Shown here: piece by piece, positions 8,140 through 15,976 of the stretch
Position numbering within the stretch: position 1 is the first letter of the stretch
Layout: every line of letters starts with the position of its first letter
Origin: Rhizobiaceae bacterium
GTDB taxonomy: Bacteria; Pseudomonadota; Alphaproteobacteria; Rhizobiales; Rhizobiaceae
Reading direction: 5' to 3'
Assembly: GCA_029233925.1 (NCBI GenBank)
Contig: JARGOX010000015.1
Span: 62,001 to 126,000, forward strand
Length of the DNA: 64,000 nt
Notes under the pieces: generated by a model
Told to the model about the DNA's origin: nothing
What the model saw: only the letters and a program-made list of their open reading frames with translations
Databases searched by the model: none
Program-made: the position numbers and the translations under genes

Positions 8140-8589
8140 CTATTTCGCAGCGTCATATTCAGCGAAAATATCCTGGAAACGCGACTTGGCCTTGCCCTTT
8201 TGCTTGACGGCTCTGGCTGCCTCGATATTCGTCGGTTCACCAACAGAAATCAGAGCAATCATCCCCATGCCGTAGTGAGGGGTGCATTTAACCCCGTAAA
8301 CGCCATCCTTTTCGACCGTCAGCACGTAATCCTTGTTCATTTTGCTTTTGAACTCTTCGACACCGTCGGGAAGCATGCCGTCAATCGACTCGACATTGTG
8401 CCCCTTGTCCGTCGCTACAAAAGTGATGACATCTCCCGGTGCGGCCATGATCAGATCAGGCTGAAAAACCATTCCACCCTTTTCACCTTTGTTCAGCATC
8501 AACACTTCAATATCCGCGGCATTGGCGGCGGGCATAGCACCCAGCAATCCTGCAGTCAGCAGTGTTGCGATCCATAATCTCTTGCGCAT
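8140..8589 (-). CDS. Pseudoazurin (periplasmic blue-copper electron donor)
   Basis: A 149-residue type 1 copper protein. A cleavable signal peptide ends at about ANAADIEV. The copper site is complete: a histidine in DKGHNVES, then the C-terminal loop C-T-P-H-Y-G-M-G-M, which gives Cys, His and Met ligands. Pseudoazurin carries electrons from the cytochrome bc1 complex to NirK in the periplasm, and its place next to nirK-nirV fits that job. AAAGGG lies upstream of the ATG at 8589; an upstream ATG at 8604 lies before this site and is less likely. The gene is divergent from the Crp/Fnr regulator gene, with one FNR-type box in the shared region centred about 72 bp from this start. Confidence 0.93.
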   Translation of the reverse strand: MRKRLWIATLLTAGLLGAMPAANAADIEVLMLNKGEKGGMVFQPDLIMAAPGDVITFVATDKGHNVESIDGMLPDGVEEFKSKMNKDYVLTVEKDGVYGVKCTPHYGMGMIALISVGEPTNIEAARAVKQKGKAKSRFQDIFAEYDAAK

Positions 8590-8654
8590 AATGTACCCTT
8601 TCATGGTAACATCTTTTGGTGGCGCATGAATAACACTGGTCAGGGGCTGCGAAT

Positions 8655-8668
8655 TTGATCTGCAACAA
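8655..8668. promoter_or_regulatory. FNR/NnrR-type box between pseudoazurin and regulator genes
   Basis: TTGAT-CTGC-AACAA matches the Crp/Fnr consensus TTGAT-N4-ATCAA at nine of ten positions. The centre is about 72 bp from the pseudoazurin start, a distance suited to activation in that direction. It is only 24 bp from the regulator start, where bound protein could instead repress, giving possible autoregulation. Confidence 0.7.
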
Positions 8669-8691
8669 ACTCAAAAGAGGTTTCCCGGGCC

Positions 8692-9387
8692 GTGCTTGAC
8701 GTTTCACTGATCGCCGATCTTCCACCCTTTGACGGAATAGAGCGCAAAGCCCTTGGCACCCTGCTTTCGCATGCCAAATCAAGGCATTATGAAAAGAGCA
8801 GCGCTGTATTCAACCAGGGCGACCCGGCCAACTCATTCTTTCTTCTGCTGGACGGACACATCAGGGTTGTGCGCATGGCGCCCGATGGCGAGCAGATCAT
8901 CGCCAGATATATCTCGAGTGGAGAATTGTTCGGTATCGCACAGGCTCTGGGCCGCGATACCTATCCCGCCAATGCCATCGCGGCGGTAGACTGCATCGCC
9001 CTGGCTTGGCCGTCATCCCTGTGGCAGGAAACCGTGGAAAAATATCCTTCCTTTGCCAGCAACACTTACAAGACCGTTGGCTCGCGCCTGCAGGAGGCCC
9101 AGGACCGGATCGTCGAAATGGCAACCGAACGGGTGGAACAGCGCGTCGCGAATGCCATTTGGAAACTGGCCAATCAGACCGGCATCAAGACCGATGAAGG
9201 TCTGTTGATAGATCTGCCGATTTCGCGTCAGGATATCTCGGAAATGACCGGAACGACGCTGCATACGGTCTCAAGGCTTCTCAGTGCCTGGGAACAGAAC
9301 GGACTGGTCAAAAGCGGCCGGCAGAAAATCACCGTGACATCAGGGCACCGGCTGAAACTCCTGGCTGACGGCAATCGGGACAGATAA
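8692..9387 (+). CDS. nnrR: Crp/Fnr-family transcriptional regulator, NnrR-like
   Basis: A 231-residue regulator with an N-terminal cyclic-nucleotide-type sensor domain (about 15-115), a dimerisation helix (about 120-150) and a C-terminal winged helix (ISRQDISEMTGTTLHTVSRLL). The recognition helix T-L-H-T-V-S-R is the form I associate with the NnrR/DnrD group that controls nitrite and nitric oxide reductases. FNR-type cysteines are absent, with a single Cys near residue 104, so it should not bind an FNR-like iron-sulfur cluster; NnrR proteins respond to nitric oxide. The start is GTG, with AAAAGAGG upstream. It is divergent from the pseudoazurin gene, and both flanking boxes in the cluster are plausible targets. 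The subgroup assignment is good but not proven. Confidence 0.82.
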   Translation: MLDVSLIADLPPFDGIERKALGTLLSHAKSRHYEKSSAVFNQGDPANSFFLLLDGHIRVVRMAPDGEQIIARYISSGELFGIAQALGRDTYPANAIAAVDCIALAWPSSLWQETVEKYPSFASNTYKTVGSRLQEAQDRIVEMATERVEQRVANAIWKLANQTGIKTDEGLLIDLPISRQDISEMTGTTLHTVSRLLSAWEQNGLVKSGRQKITVTSGHRLKLLADGNRDR

Positions 9388-9727
9388 CGTTCCCGGCAGA
9401 GATCAGTTGAAGCATCCTTGACGCGCGGCCCGCTGCAGCATTGAACAGACCGCTTTCAAATGGTTTTCGCATCGTCGAAAAGCAGCACCCGCCAAGGCTA
9501 CGCCCATCTTTGTTGTTGCCCTCCTGCGCCACCCTCACCGAAAAAGGAGTTGGTCAATGGCATTGCCATTTACTCATGGGGGCAAGTCAGGTTAAAAAAT
9601 GCGGGGATTTTATAAGATAATATATTTTCCAAGCACCTGAATATTAAGCAATTTCAATGCATATTGGGCCAGCAACGCACTGTTTTCAGTCGTTTTGCCG
9701 GAACAGAATGGGCTTTTGATTGCAACC
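9388..9727. other. Intergenic, no gene recognised
   Basis: This 340 bp stretch becomes AT-rich towards its right end (9590-9660), probably the promoter region of the FAD oxidoreductase gene. It contains a small odd-centred dyad, AATGGCA-T-TGCCATT, at 9556-9570. No terminator for the regulator gene is obvious. Confidence 0.4.
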
Positions 9728-10987
9728 ATGGCGCAACGGGACAAATCTCAAACCGACATAGTGGTTGTCGGCGCAGGCATTGTGGGACTTTCCACGGCAT
9801 TCCTTTTGCAGCAACAAGGCTACGGCGTTGTGGTGCTGGACAGGAAGGGGCCTGTCGCAGAGGCTTCACGCGGCAATGCGGGGGCATTTGCATTTTCCGA
9901 TATCATACCGCTGGCAACACCCGATATCGTTCGCAAGTCGCCCAAATGGCTTTTTGATCCTCTCGGACCGCTTTCCATTCCGCCACGCCATGCGCTGAAA
10001 ATGGCGCCCTGGATGCTGCGCTTTCTGTTGGCTTCAAGGCCGCGGAAACTTGAACGCGGCATAAGGGCTCAAACCGACCTTATGGGTCTTTCCAAACGAG
10101 CGCTGCTGCCGTTCCTGAAAAAAACCGGCACCGGAGACATGCTGCGACACAAGGGCAATCTGCAGGTTTACGAAAGTCGCAGCGAATTTGAGGCATCCCT
10201 GCCCTTTTGGGATGCGCGCGCACGCTGTGATATTCCGTTCGAACATATTCACGGTGCCTTTGTCATATCGGACATTCAGCCCGGTCTGCACAAACGTTTT
10301 GTGGCGGCGACCCTGACACCTGAGTGGTATTCCATAGCGGACCCATTGGATTACGCCCTGGCAATTGCCGACACCTTTCGTCAAAGGGGCGGCAGGATTG
10401 AAATCGCAGAAGCAAAGTCCATTTCAGTCGACGCCAGGGGCACCACCGTCGAATGTATCGGTGGGCAAACGGTTTCAGCGGCCAAAACCATTGTCTGCGC
10501 CGGCGCCTGGTCACACAGGCTTGCACGCAGCATGGGCGACCGGATACCGCTGGAAACCGAGCGCGGCTACAACACAACCCTGCCGGATGCGCAATTCGAC
10601 CTGCGCATGCAAATTACATTTGCCGGACACGGTTTTGTGGTCTCACGATTGAGCAGCGGCATACGGGTTGGCGGGGCTGTTGAATTCGGCGGACTTACCG
10701 CACCTCCCGATTTTCGGCGGGCTGACCTGTTGCTGGCAAAGGCAAAAGCCTTCCTTCCCGACCTGGAGATCGAAGGCGGCACGCAATGGATGGGTTTTCG
10801 ACCGTCTTTGCCGGATTCACTGCCTGTCATTGGTTCGTCCCGGCGCAGCAAGAATGTCCTCTATGCTTTCGGACATGGGCATCTCGGGTTGACCCAGTCA
10901 GCGGGAACAGCTGAATTGATCTGCCAGCTTGTCGCTGGAGACGATCCCTCCATTGATCTGCATCCCTTTCGTGCCAACCGGTTTTAA
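9728..10987 (+). CDS. FAD-dependent oxidoreductase, D-amino-acid dehydrogenase (DadA)-like
   Basis: A 419-residue flavoprotein of the DAO family. The N-terminal Rossmann motif VVVGAGIVGLSTAFLLQQQG is followed by the ligand acidic/arginine region VVLDRKGPVAEASRGNAG, and the C-terminal FAD segment reads GHGHLGLTQSAGTAELI. These features and the length match the DadA group, which oxidises D-amino acids or related secondary amines at the membrane or in the cytoplasm and passes electrons to the respiratory chain. The substrate cannot be told from sequence. The ATG at 9728 is taken as the start because homologues begin just before the Rossmann strand; a TTG at 9695 is possible. A multicopper-oxidase remnant follows immediately in the same frame after the stop codon. 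Confidence 0.85.
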   Translation: MAQRDKSQTDIVVVGAGIVGLSTAFLLQQQGYGVVVLDRKGPVAEASRGNAGAFAFSDIIPLATPDIVRKSPKWLFDPLGPLSIPPRHALKMAPWMLRFLLASRPRKLERGIRAQTDLMGLSKRALLPFLKKTGTGDMLRHKGNLQVYESRSEFEASLPFWDARARCDIPFEHIHGAFVISDIQPGLHKRFVAATLTPEWYSIADPLDYALAIADTFRQRGGRIEIAEAKSISVDARGTTVECIGGQTVSAAKTIVCAGAWSHRLARSMGDRIPLETERGYNTTLPDAQFDLRMQITFAGHGFVVSRLSSGIRVGGAVEFGGLTAPPDFRRADLLLAKAKAFLPDLEIEGGTQWMGFRPSLPDSLPVIGSSRRSKNVLYAFGHGHLGLTQSAGTAELICQLVAGDDPSIDLHPFRANRF

Positions 10988-11119
10988 AGCGCCAGGGTGC
11001 GGGTTTCAGCCGGCGAAACGCTGGAGATCGAATTCCTGGCCGACAACCCAGGCACCTGGGCTTTTCATTGTCACAATTTCTGGCAACACGCCGTCGGCAT
11101 GATGCAGCCGGTGCGCTAG
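10988..11119 (+). pseudogene. C-terminal remnant of a multicopper oxidase
   Basis: Read in the frame that opens directly after the preceding stop codon, this stretch gives ARVRVSAGETLEIEFLADN and then HCHNFWQHAVGMM before a TAG. H-C-H-x3-H-x4-M is the type 1/type 3 copper motif at the C-terminus of multicopper oxidases and is always preceded by a GTWAFHCH-like strand, as here. No start codon or ribosome-binding site and no upstream domains are present, so this is the last ~42 codons of a lost gene. The rest was probably deleted up to the end of the FAD oxidoreductase gene. It could be an undamaged tail only if the two genes had been fused by mutation, which the intervening stop argues against. 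Confidence 0.75.
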
Positions 11120-11237
11120 AGCGTTTCCCGCCTTCCAGGCCGCATCAGCAGTCGGGACCTGCGTAAACGCGCGCTGTGGACAGGCCGCTGGTTCCATGGC
11201 AGGGGTTCAATCCGGAACAAAACAAAAGGACGACTCC

Positions 11238-11327
11238 ATGACATCGTTGCCCACAGATCTGCCTGCCCACCCGAATACCCACACCGACACAGATTTCGTC
11301 ATCATGCGAGATGATCCGAAAGCATGA
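11238..11327 (+). CDS. Possible 29-residue leader peptide overlapping the HAD gene
   Basis: A short open frame with a good ribosome-binding site (AAAAGGA about seven bases before ATG) encodes MTSLPTDLPAHPNTHTDTDF and nine more residues. Its TGA overlaps the ATG of the HAD hydrolase gene as ATGA, the usual form of translational coupling. It may be a genuine small protein, a leader that couples HAD translation, or the 5' end of a gene whose remainder was lost. I do not recognise the peptide. Confidence 0.35.
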   Translation: MTSLPTDLPAHPNTHTDTDFVIMRDDPKA

Positions 11328-12013
11328 TGCGCGACAAGGAAAATAGGTCTGGGCAGCCATTGTTGGTGATCTTCGACTGCGACGGCGTTCTTGTTGACAG
11401 CGAATTGGCCACCAATGCGGTGATCTCCATAAATCTTGCGCGTTACGGACTTTCTCTGTCTGCAATGCAGTGCAAGGAGCGCTTTATGGGCGGCCAGATG
11501 ATTGATGTCATGCAGGCTGCGATCAAAATGGGTGCGGCCCTGCCCGAAGGTTGGATTAATGAAATCTACAGCGAAGTCCATGCAAGGCTGGAAGCAGGCG
11601 TGCCGGTCATTGACGGCATTGTAGACATTCTGGACCAACTTGACCGTGCCGCAATACCCTATTGTGTCGCGTCGAATGGCAGCGAGAAAAAGATGTCCAT
11701 TACATTGGGCAATGCGGGATTGTGGACACGGTTCGGTGATCGCATATTTTCCGCCCATACAATCGGGCATGCAAAACCAGACCCTGGCCTCTTTCTTCAC
11801 GCCGCCAATCATTTCGCCATTGCGCCGAAAGATTGCGTGGTGATTGAGGACAGCGCCACCGGTGCCAAGGCAGCCCGACGGGCCAGGATGCGCTGTTATG
11901 GATATGCCACGGATAGCCACTCGGAAGAACTGGCTGCCGAGGGCGCCCTCTTGTTCCATGAGATGCGTGCGCTCAGCGGCCACCTAATGCTTCACAGCAC
12001 AAATTCAAGATAG
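11324..12013 (+). CDS. HAD-superfamily phosphatase, beta-phosphoglucomutase/phosphatase-like (subfamily IA)
   Basis: A 229-residue HAD hydrolase. The nucleophile motif is FDCDGVLVDSE, with Asp as nucleophile and a second Asp two residues on. Motif II is CVASNGSEKKM, the motif III lysine lies in GHAKPDPGLF, and motif IV is CVVIEDSATGAKAA. A helical cap lies between motifs I and II, as in the beta-phosphoglucomutase/phosphoglycolate-phosphatase group. It probably dephosphorylates a small sugar phosphate or related metabolite in the cytoplasm; the substrate is open. Its ATG overlaps the stop of a possible 29-residue leader. The MazG-like and Nudix genes follow on the same strand, so a housekeeping operon for nucleotide or metabolite repair is conceivable. 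Confidence 0.88.
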   Translation: MMRDKENRSGQPLLVIFDCDGVLVDSELATNAVISINLARYGLSLSAMQCKERFMGGQMIDVMQAAIKMGAALPEGWINEIYSEVHARLEAGVPVIDGIVDILDQLDRAAIPYCVASNGSEKKMSITLGNAGLWTRFGDRIFSAHTIGHAKPDPGLFLHAANHFAIAPKDCVVIEDSATGAKAARRARMRCYGYATDSHSEELAAEGALLFHEMRALSGHLMLHSTNSR

Positions 12014-12101
12014 AACAATGATCGCGCCGGGTGCCCCGTGCTGATAGCCTGATCCAAATTTAAAAAGACAGATGCAAAATCGCCTTGAAGAGGTCCACAT
12101 C

Positions 12102-12386
12102 ATGAATAATTCCGAAGATGACAACAGGATTCAAATCAACGACTTGCTGGAAGAAATTAAAGCGGAACTCGCGCGCGCGCGTGCAAAATTTCCAGGGGAC
12201 AATGTGACGATGCTGGCCCTGATGGAAGAGGTTGGCGAACTGGCAAAAGCAACATTTGAAGAGCCGCGCGCCAATGTGCGAAAGGAAGCTGTGCAGGTCG
12301 CAGTCATGGCCATGCGGGTTGTCCTTGACGGCGATGCGACAATCACGCAGTGGCGGGCTGACAAGGGCCTCGACGCACTCATCTGA
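12102..12386 (+). CDS. MazG-like all-alpha NTP pyrophosphohydrolase-type protein
   Basis: A 94-residue helical protein resembling a single all-alpha NTP pyrophosphatase domain of the MazG/dUTPase-2 group. The central helix has MEEVGELAKATFE, which gives the E-x2-E pair expected for magnesium binding, and a later segment RKEAVQVAVMAMRVV carries the second helix. Proteins of this size hydrolyse non-canonical nucleoside triphosphates or have lost activity; a second acidic E-x2-D pair in the later helix is weak here (KEAVQVAV), so activity is uncertain. The ATG at 12102 has GAAGAGG upstream and is preferred over ATG 12072. It is followed by a Nudix gene, another nucleotide-cleaving family. Confidence 0.7.
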   Translation: MNNSEDDNRIQINDLLEEIKAELARARAKFPGDNVTMLALMEEVGELAKATFEEPRANVRKEAVQVAVMAMRVVLDGDATITQWRADKGLDALI

Positions 12387-12438
12387 AACAGTGCGCCACC
12401 CCGAACAATTCAACAGATGACGATTGGCAGAGTTTTCC

Positions 12439-13026
12439 ATGACCGTGAAACAACGCATCCGCATTCGCCAAACCAAAACCATCCACGACGAATGGGCGAG
12501 CCTGAAAATAATCTCCTTTGATTATCTGCGGCGCGATGGTGCCTGGCAGTCGTTGCAGCGCGAGAATTATAACTGCGGGCACGGCGCCACAATCCTGCTG
12601 TACAACGTCGACAGGCGCACGATCATCCTGACCAGGCAATTTCGGATGGCTGCCTTCACCGATGGCTATGAGGACCTCATGGTGGAAACACCTGCCGGCC
12701 TGCTCGACGATGCAACACCGGAGGAACGGATTCGGGCGGAAACGCAGGAAGAGACAGGGTACCGCGTTGGCCCGATCACCAAGGTCTTCGAGGCCTATAT
12801 GAGCCCCGGAGCCCTGACCCAGAAAATCTATTGTTTTATCGGTGAATACACGCCGCAGGACCGCATTGCCAAAGGCGGCGGCCTAAGGGAGGAAGGCGAG
12901 GACATTGAAGTCCTTGAGATGGACTTCGATGCGGCCTACGCAATGATCGCAGATGGACGCATTCAGGACGGCAAGACGATCATGTTGCTGCAACATGCCG
13001 CCTTGCATCTTTTTCCTGCGCGATAA
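12439..13026 (+). CDS. Nudix hydrolase, GDP-mannose/ADP-ribose pyrophosphatase (NudK/NudF)-like
   Basis: A 195-residue Nudix-family protein. The Nudix box region reads PAGLLDDATPEERIRAETQE followed by ETGY, with the catalytic EE pair in place. One position in the early part of the box (Thr where many relatives have Glu) departs from consensus. The N-terminal beta sandwich and the segment TILTRQFRMAAF resemble NudK and ADP-ribose pyrophosphatases, which cleave nucleoside diphosphate sugars to NMP and sugar phosphate. The C-terminal YMSPGALTQKIYCFIGEY segment also fits that group. The start ATG at 12439 has GGCAGAG upstream. It lies 52 bp after the MazG-like gene, probably in one transcript. 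Confidence 0.82.
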   Translation: MTVKQRIRIRQTKTIHDEWASLKIISFDYLRRDGAWQSLQRENYNCGHGATILLYNVDRRTIILTRQFRMAAFTDGYEDLMVETPAGLLDDATPEERIRAETQEETGYRVGPITKVFEAYMSPGALTQKIYCFIGEYTPQDRIAKGGGLREEGEDIEVLEMDFDAAYAMIADGRIQDGKTIMLLQHAALHLFPAR

Positions 13027-13077
13027 ATTTACTTTCGCAAATTCCTTGGCAAATTTGGCAAAGCCTTGCGGCTTTGT

Positions 13078-14019
13078 TCAACCAGCGTATTGATCTGACG
13101 CGACAATGAGCTGATTGAGAATTCCAGGCTCATTGTAGGTATGCCCTGCACCATCAATCACGTGGAATTCCGCTTCCGGCCAGGCCCGGTGCAAATCGAA
13201 GGCAGTGCGCGCCGGTGTCACAATATCCTGTCGGCCTTGAATGATAACGCCGGGGATATCTTTCAACCGACCACAATCGCGCAAAATCTGTGCTTCCCTG
13301 AAGAAGGCCTTGTTCATGAAATAATGATTGCCGATACAGGCGAGCGCCAGTGCATAGGGATCCGAACCGTGAAGATCGGTCAGTTTCTTGTCTGCCATCA
13401 AACGACTCGCCTCGGCCTCCCAGAGACTCCAGGCTTTTGCCGCCTCAAGACGTTTGTCCGCATCTGTACCGGCCAGACGCTTGTGATAGGCGCTGATCAG
13501 ATCGGCGCGTTCCTCATCAGGTATCGGCTCGATGAATTTTTTCCACTTTTCAGGGTAGAGCCAGGATGCACCGTCCTGATAGAACCACAACAATTCGGAA
13601 CGACGCGCCGTGAAGGCACTGTAAATGACAAGTTCCGAAACAGACGTCGGATGCGTCTGGGCATAGGCCAATGCCAGGGCGCCGCCCCAGGCCCCACCCA
13701 TGACCAGCCAACGATCGATCCCGAATTTCATCCGCAAGGATTCAATATCTTCGACGAGATGCCAGGTTGTATTCGTCTCTGTATTGGCGCGCGGTGTTGA
13801 TCGGCCACAACCGCGCTGATCGAACAGCAGCACCCGGTAACGGTCGGGATCGAACAGGCGACGGTGATCCTCGGTGCATCCTGCACCCGGACCACCGTGC
13901 AGGAAGACCGCAGGCTTTCCAACAGGATTACCACAGAATTCCCAGTAAATCTGGTGCCCGTTGCCCACATCCAGTTTTCCTGAATTGTAGGGCTCTAACG
14001 GCGGATAGGCTTTACGCAA
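13078..14019 (-). CDS. pip: Prolyl aminopeptidase homologue lacking the nucleophile serine
   Basis: A 313-residue alpha/beta hydrolase that matches proline iminopeptidase along its length: YPPLEPYNSGKLDV at the N-terminus, oxyanion-hole motif HGGPGAGC, then RVLLFDQRGCGRS. The nucleophile elbow, normally GGSWGS, here reads GGAWGG, so the catalytic serine is alanine at residue 110 (codon GCC at 13690-13692). The acid (GRQDIVTP) and histidine (GAGHTYNEPG) are intact. A single T-to-G change explains the loss. As read, the protein should not be an active peptidase; it may bind ligand, or the base may be a sequencing error. The TTG start at 14019 is chosen because GGGAGG lies seven bases upstream; an ATG at 14058 lies before that site. 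Confidence 0.85.
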   Translation of the reverse strand: MRKAYPPLEPYNSGKLDVGNGHQIYWEFCGNPVGKPAVFLHGGPGAGCTEDHRRLFDPDRYRVLLFDQRGCGRSTPRANTETNTTWHLVEDIESLRMKFGIDRWLVMGGAWGGALALAYAQTHPTSVSELVIYSAFTARRSELLWFYQDGASWLYPEKWKKFIEPIPDEERADLISAYHKRLAGTDADKRLEAAKAWSLWEAEASRLMADKKLTDLHGSDPYALALACIGNHYFMNKAFFREAQILRDCGRLKDIPGVIIQGRQDIVTPARTAFDLHRAWPEAEFHVIDGAGHTYNEPGILNQLIVASDQYAG

Positions 14020-14400
14020 GTGGATCCTCCCTTTCGCTCCGCGCCTCTTGCTGATCACAATCCGTGTCAGGATTCAGCCAAATGCGCAGACCGTGATTGT
14101 GGACAAATTATTCCGGCTTCCTTGATTCCAACCGTTTCAAATATATCACCTTTTCACGGATCCGATGATATGTTTAACATATTTTCTAGCAGCGAATTTC
14201 CCGACCAATCAAACTTTTTGCTCTCTGGCTCAGTTCTGCACGCCCTTCACCCGGACAATCATCTTGCGGTTTTCCCAAAGCCTCATACCTCTCCAGGCCA
14301 ACTTACTCTTTTGTGACAGGTGCGATGCGTCAAGCACAGGAGCGATGATAATGGTTCCTGCATTTGACTGCTGTTTATCACACATTGCATGACACCCCGG
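14020..14400. other. Intergenic, no gene recognised
   Basis: About 380 bp between the peptidase homologue and the end of the amidase gene. It must contain the promoter of the peptidase gene. Codon use in either direction does not look coding, and no clear terminator for the amidase gene was found. Confidence 0.4.
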
Positions 14401-15816
14401 TCAGTCGCGCTCAAAGAGCGTTTTTGCCATGATCCCGATTCGTTGCTCAACTGCCTCACAGGCGTCGAGTATCATGTCTTCACGAAAGCGGCGACCAACA
14501 ATCTGCACGCCAACCGGAAGCCCATCATTGTAATTGGCGCCAATCAGGCCTGCAGGCAGACCTATGAAATTGAATGTATAGGCATAGACGGCTGATCCGA
14601 GAGCCTCCACGACACCGTCCAGGCCTTGCGTGTCCCGATCGGATGCATAGGTTGGATGTGGCAGGAAGGGTGTAAGAACCAGAGGGTAATCCTGCAGGAA
14701 AAGAGACCATTGCCTTGCATAATGGCTGCGTTTCGCCAGACCCAGCAGGAGTTCCTTGCCCTCATAGGCACCAAAATATTCGAAATAATCCTTGAAAATC
14801 GCATTGATGGTTTTGCTGCCATATTTCTCGATGTCAGGCCCCATCAGGGCGTTTATCTCTCCAAAGAGACATCGTCCGGTCTCCTCGGCAATCTCGCGAA
14901 CCAGTGGCGGTTCGATTTCGACCAGTTCGTAACCGGCATCGCTCAACGCGTCGCGAGCATTGTCCAATGCCCTTTCCACGGCCGGATGCAAGTCGAACTC
15001 GAAGGTGTTTTTGGTAAAGGCCACCTTGATCGGCCCCTCGACCGGATCGCCATCGAAAGGCAATGGCACCATCCAGGGATCGCGCGGATCGGGGTTGATC
15101 AATTCACGCATGGCAAGACGCACATCGCGCACCTCACGCGCGATCACGCCCTGAACAGACATCAATTGCGCCAGCAGGCCTCGCTCAGCCGTGCCCGAGG
15201 GATTGTAGGCGGGCACCCGCCCAAGCGTTGGCTTGACCGATGTCGCGCCCGTTGCAGCCGGTGGGAAACGCAAGGATCCGGCGATGTCATTGCCATGGCC
15301 CAAAGCCCCCATGCCCGACATGACAGCAGCGGCCGCGCCGCCTGAAGATCCGCCGGCAGAGGCCCAATCGTTCCACGGATTATAGGTGCGCCCATGAAGC
15401 TCATTGTCAGTCGTCACACGAAAGGAAAATTCCGGCGTGTTTGTGCGGCCAATGATAATGGCGCCAGCTTTGCGAAAGTTCGCCACCACAGGCGAGTCGG
15501 CCGGCGCGATGATATCCTTGAAGGCCGTCACGCCGTTTGGAGTCGCCTTTCCCTCTTGGTCAACATTTTCCTTCACGGTCACCGGTACGCCGTATAATGC
15601 GCCTTTGGCCCCGGTATTCTCCCCTCTGGCATCCAGAGCCTCGGCCTCGGCAATCGCCTCATCACCCAGATCATCGACCACGGCGTTGATGGCGCCATTG
15701 CGCTCGCGCATGCGGGCGACGGCTGCCGAAACGGCCTGCGAGCAAGATATCTCTCCGGTTTTTATTGCATCCGCCGTTTCGCAGGCGCTGCGTTGCCAAA
15801 GTGGACGGTCCGTCAT
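14401..15816 (-). CDS. Amidase (amidase-signature family)
   Basis: A 471-residue amidase-signature enzyme, probably cytoplasmic. The catalytic triad is visible: a lysine in VPVTVKENVD, the cis-serine in the glycine-serine signature ASAGGSSGGAAAAV, and the nucleophile serine in GNDIAGSLRFPP. Such enzymes hydrolyse amides or act in release of ammonia from nitriles, aryl amides or carbamoyl compounds. The relatives I recall in alphaproteobacteria act on aliphatic or aromatic amides, but the substrate is open. The ATG at 15816 is preferred because AGCGAGG lies about seven bases upstream; upstream in-frame codons are probably untranslated. The gene diverges from the CDF transporter gene. Confidence 0.9.
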   Translation of the reverse strand: MTDRPLWQRSACETADAIKTGEISCSQAVSAAVARMRERNGAINAVVDDLGDEAIAEAEALDARGENTGAKGALYGVPVTVKENVDQEGKATPNGVTAFKDIIAPADSPVVANFRKAGAIIIGRTNTPEFSFRVTTDNELHGRTYNPWNDWASAGGSSGGAAAAVMSGMGALGHGNDIAGSLRFPPAATGATSVKPTLGRVPAYNPSGTAERGLLAQLMSVQGVIAREVRDVRLAMRELINPDPRDPWMVPLPFDGDPVEGPIKVAFTKNTFEFDLHPAVERALDNARDALSDAGYELVEIEPPLVREIAEETGRCLFGEINALMGPDIEKYGSKTINAIFKDYFEYFGAYEGKELLLGLAKRSHYARQWSLFLQDYPLVLTPFLPHPTYASDRDTQGLDGVVEALGSAVYAYTFNFIGLPAGLIGANYNDGLPVGVQIVGRRFREDMILDACEAVEQRIGIMAKTLFERD

Positions 15817-15976
15817 GATCATACCTCGCTGTAAAAAGCCCGTGTCACAATCACGGCAAGACTTATGCAAAATCGTATCCATTTTTGGCTCAAGCACAAT
15901 AGAACAATGACGCGTGGACAAGAATGCCTTTGATTTGTATGGAGGGGCGCAGCGCAGCGATACCCAAGAGGTCTTC

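Noticed and set aside
11200-11220. tRNA-like GGTTCAATCC segment
   Set aside because: It resembles a T-arm, but no acceptor stem, D-arm or anticodon arm can be built around it.
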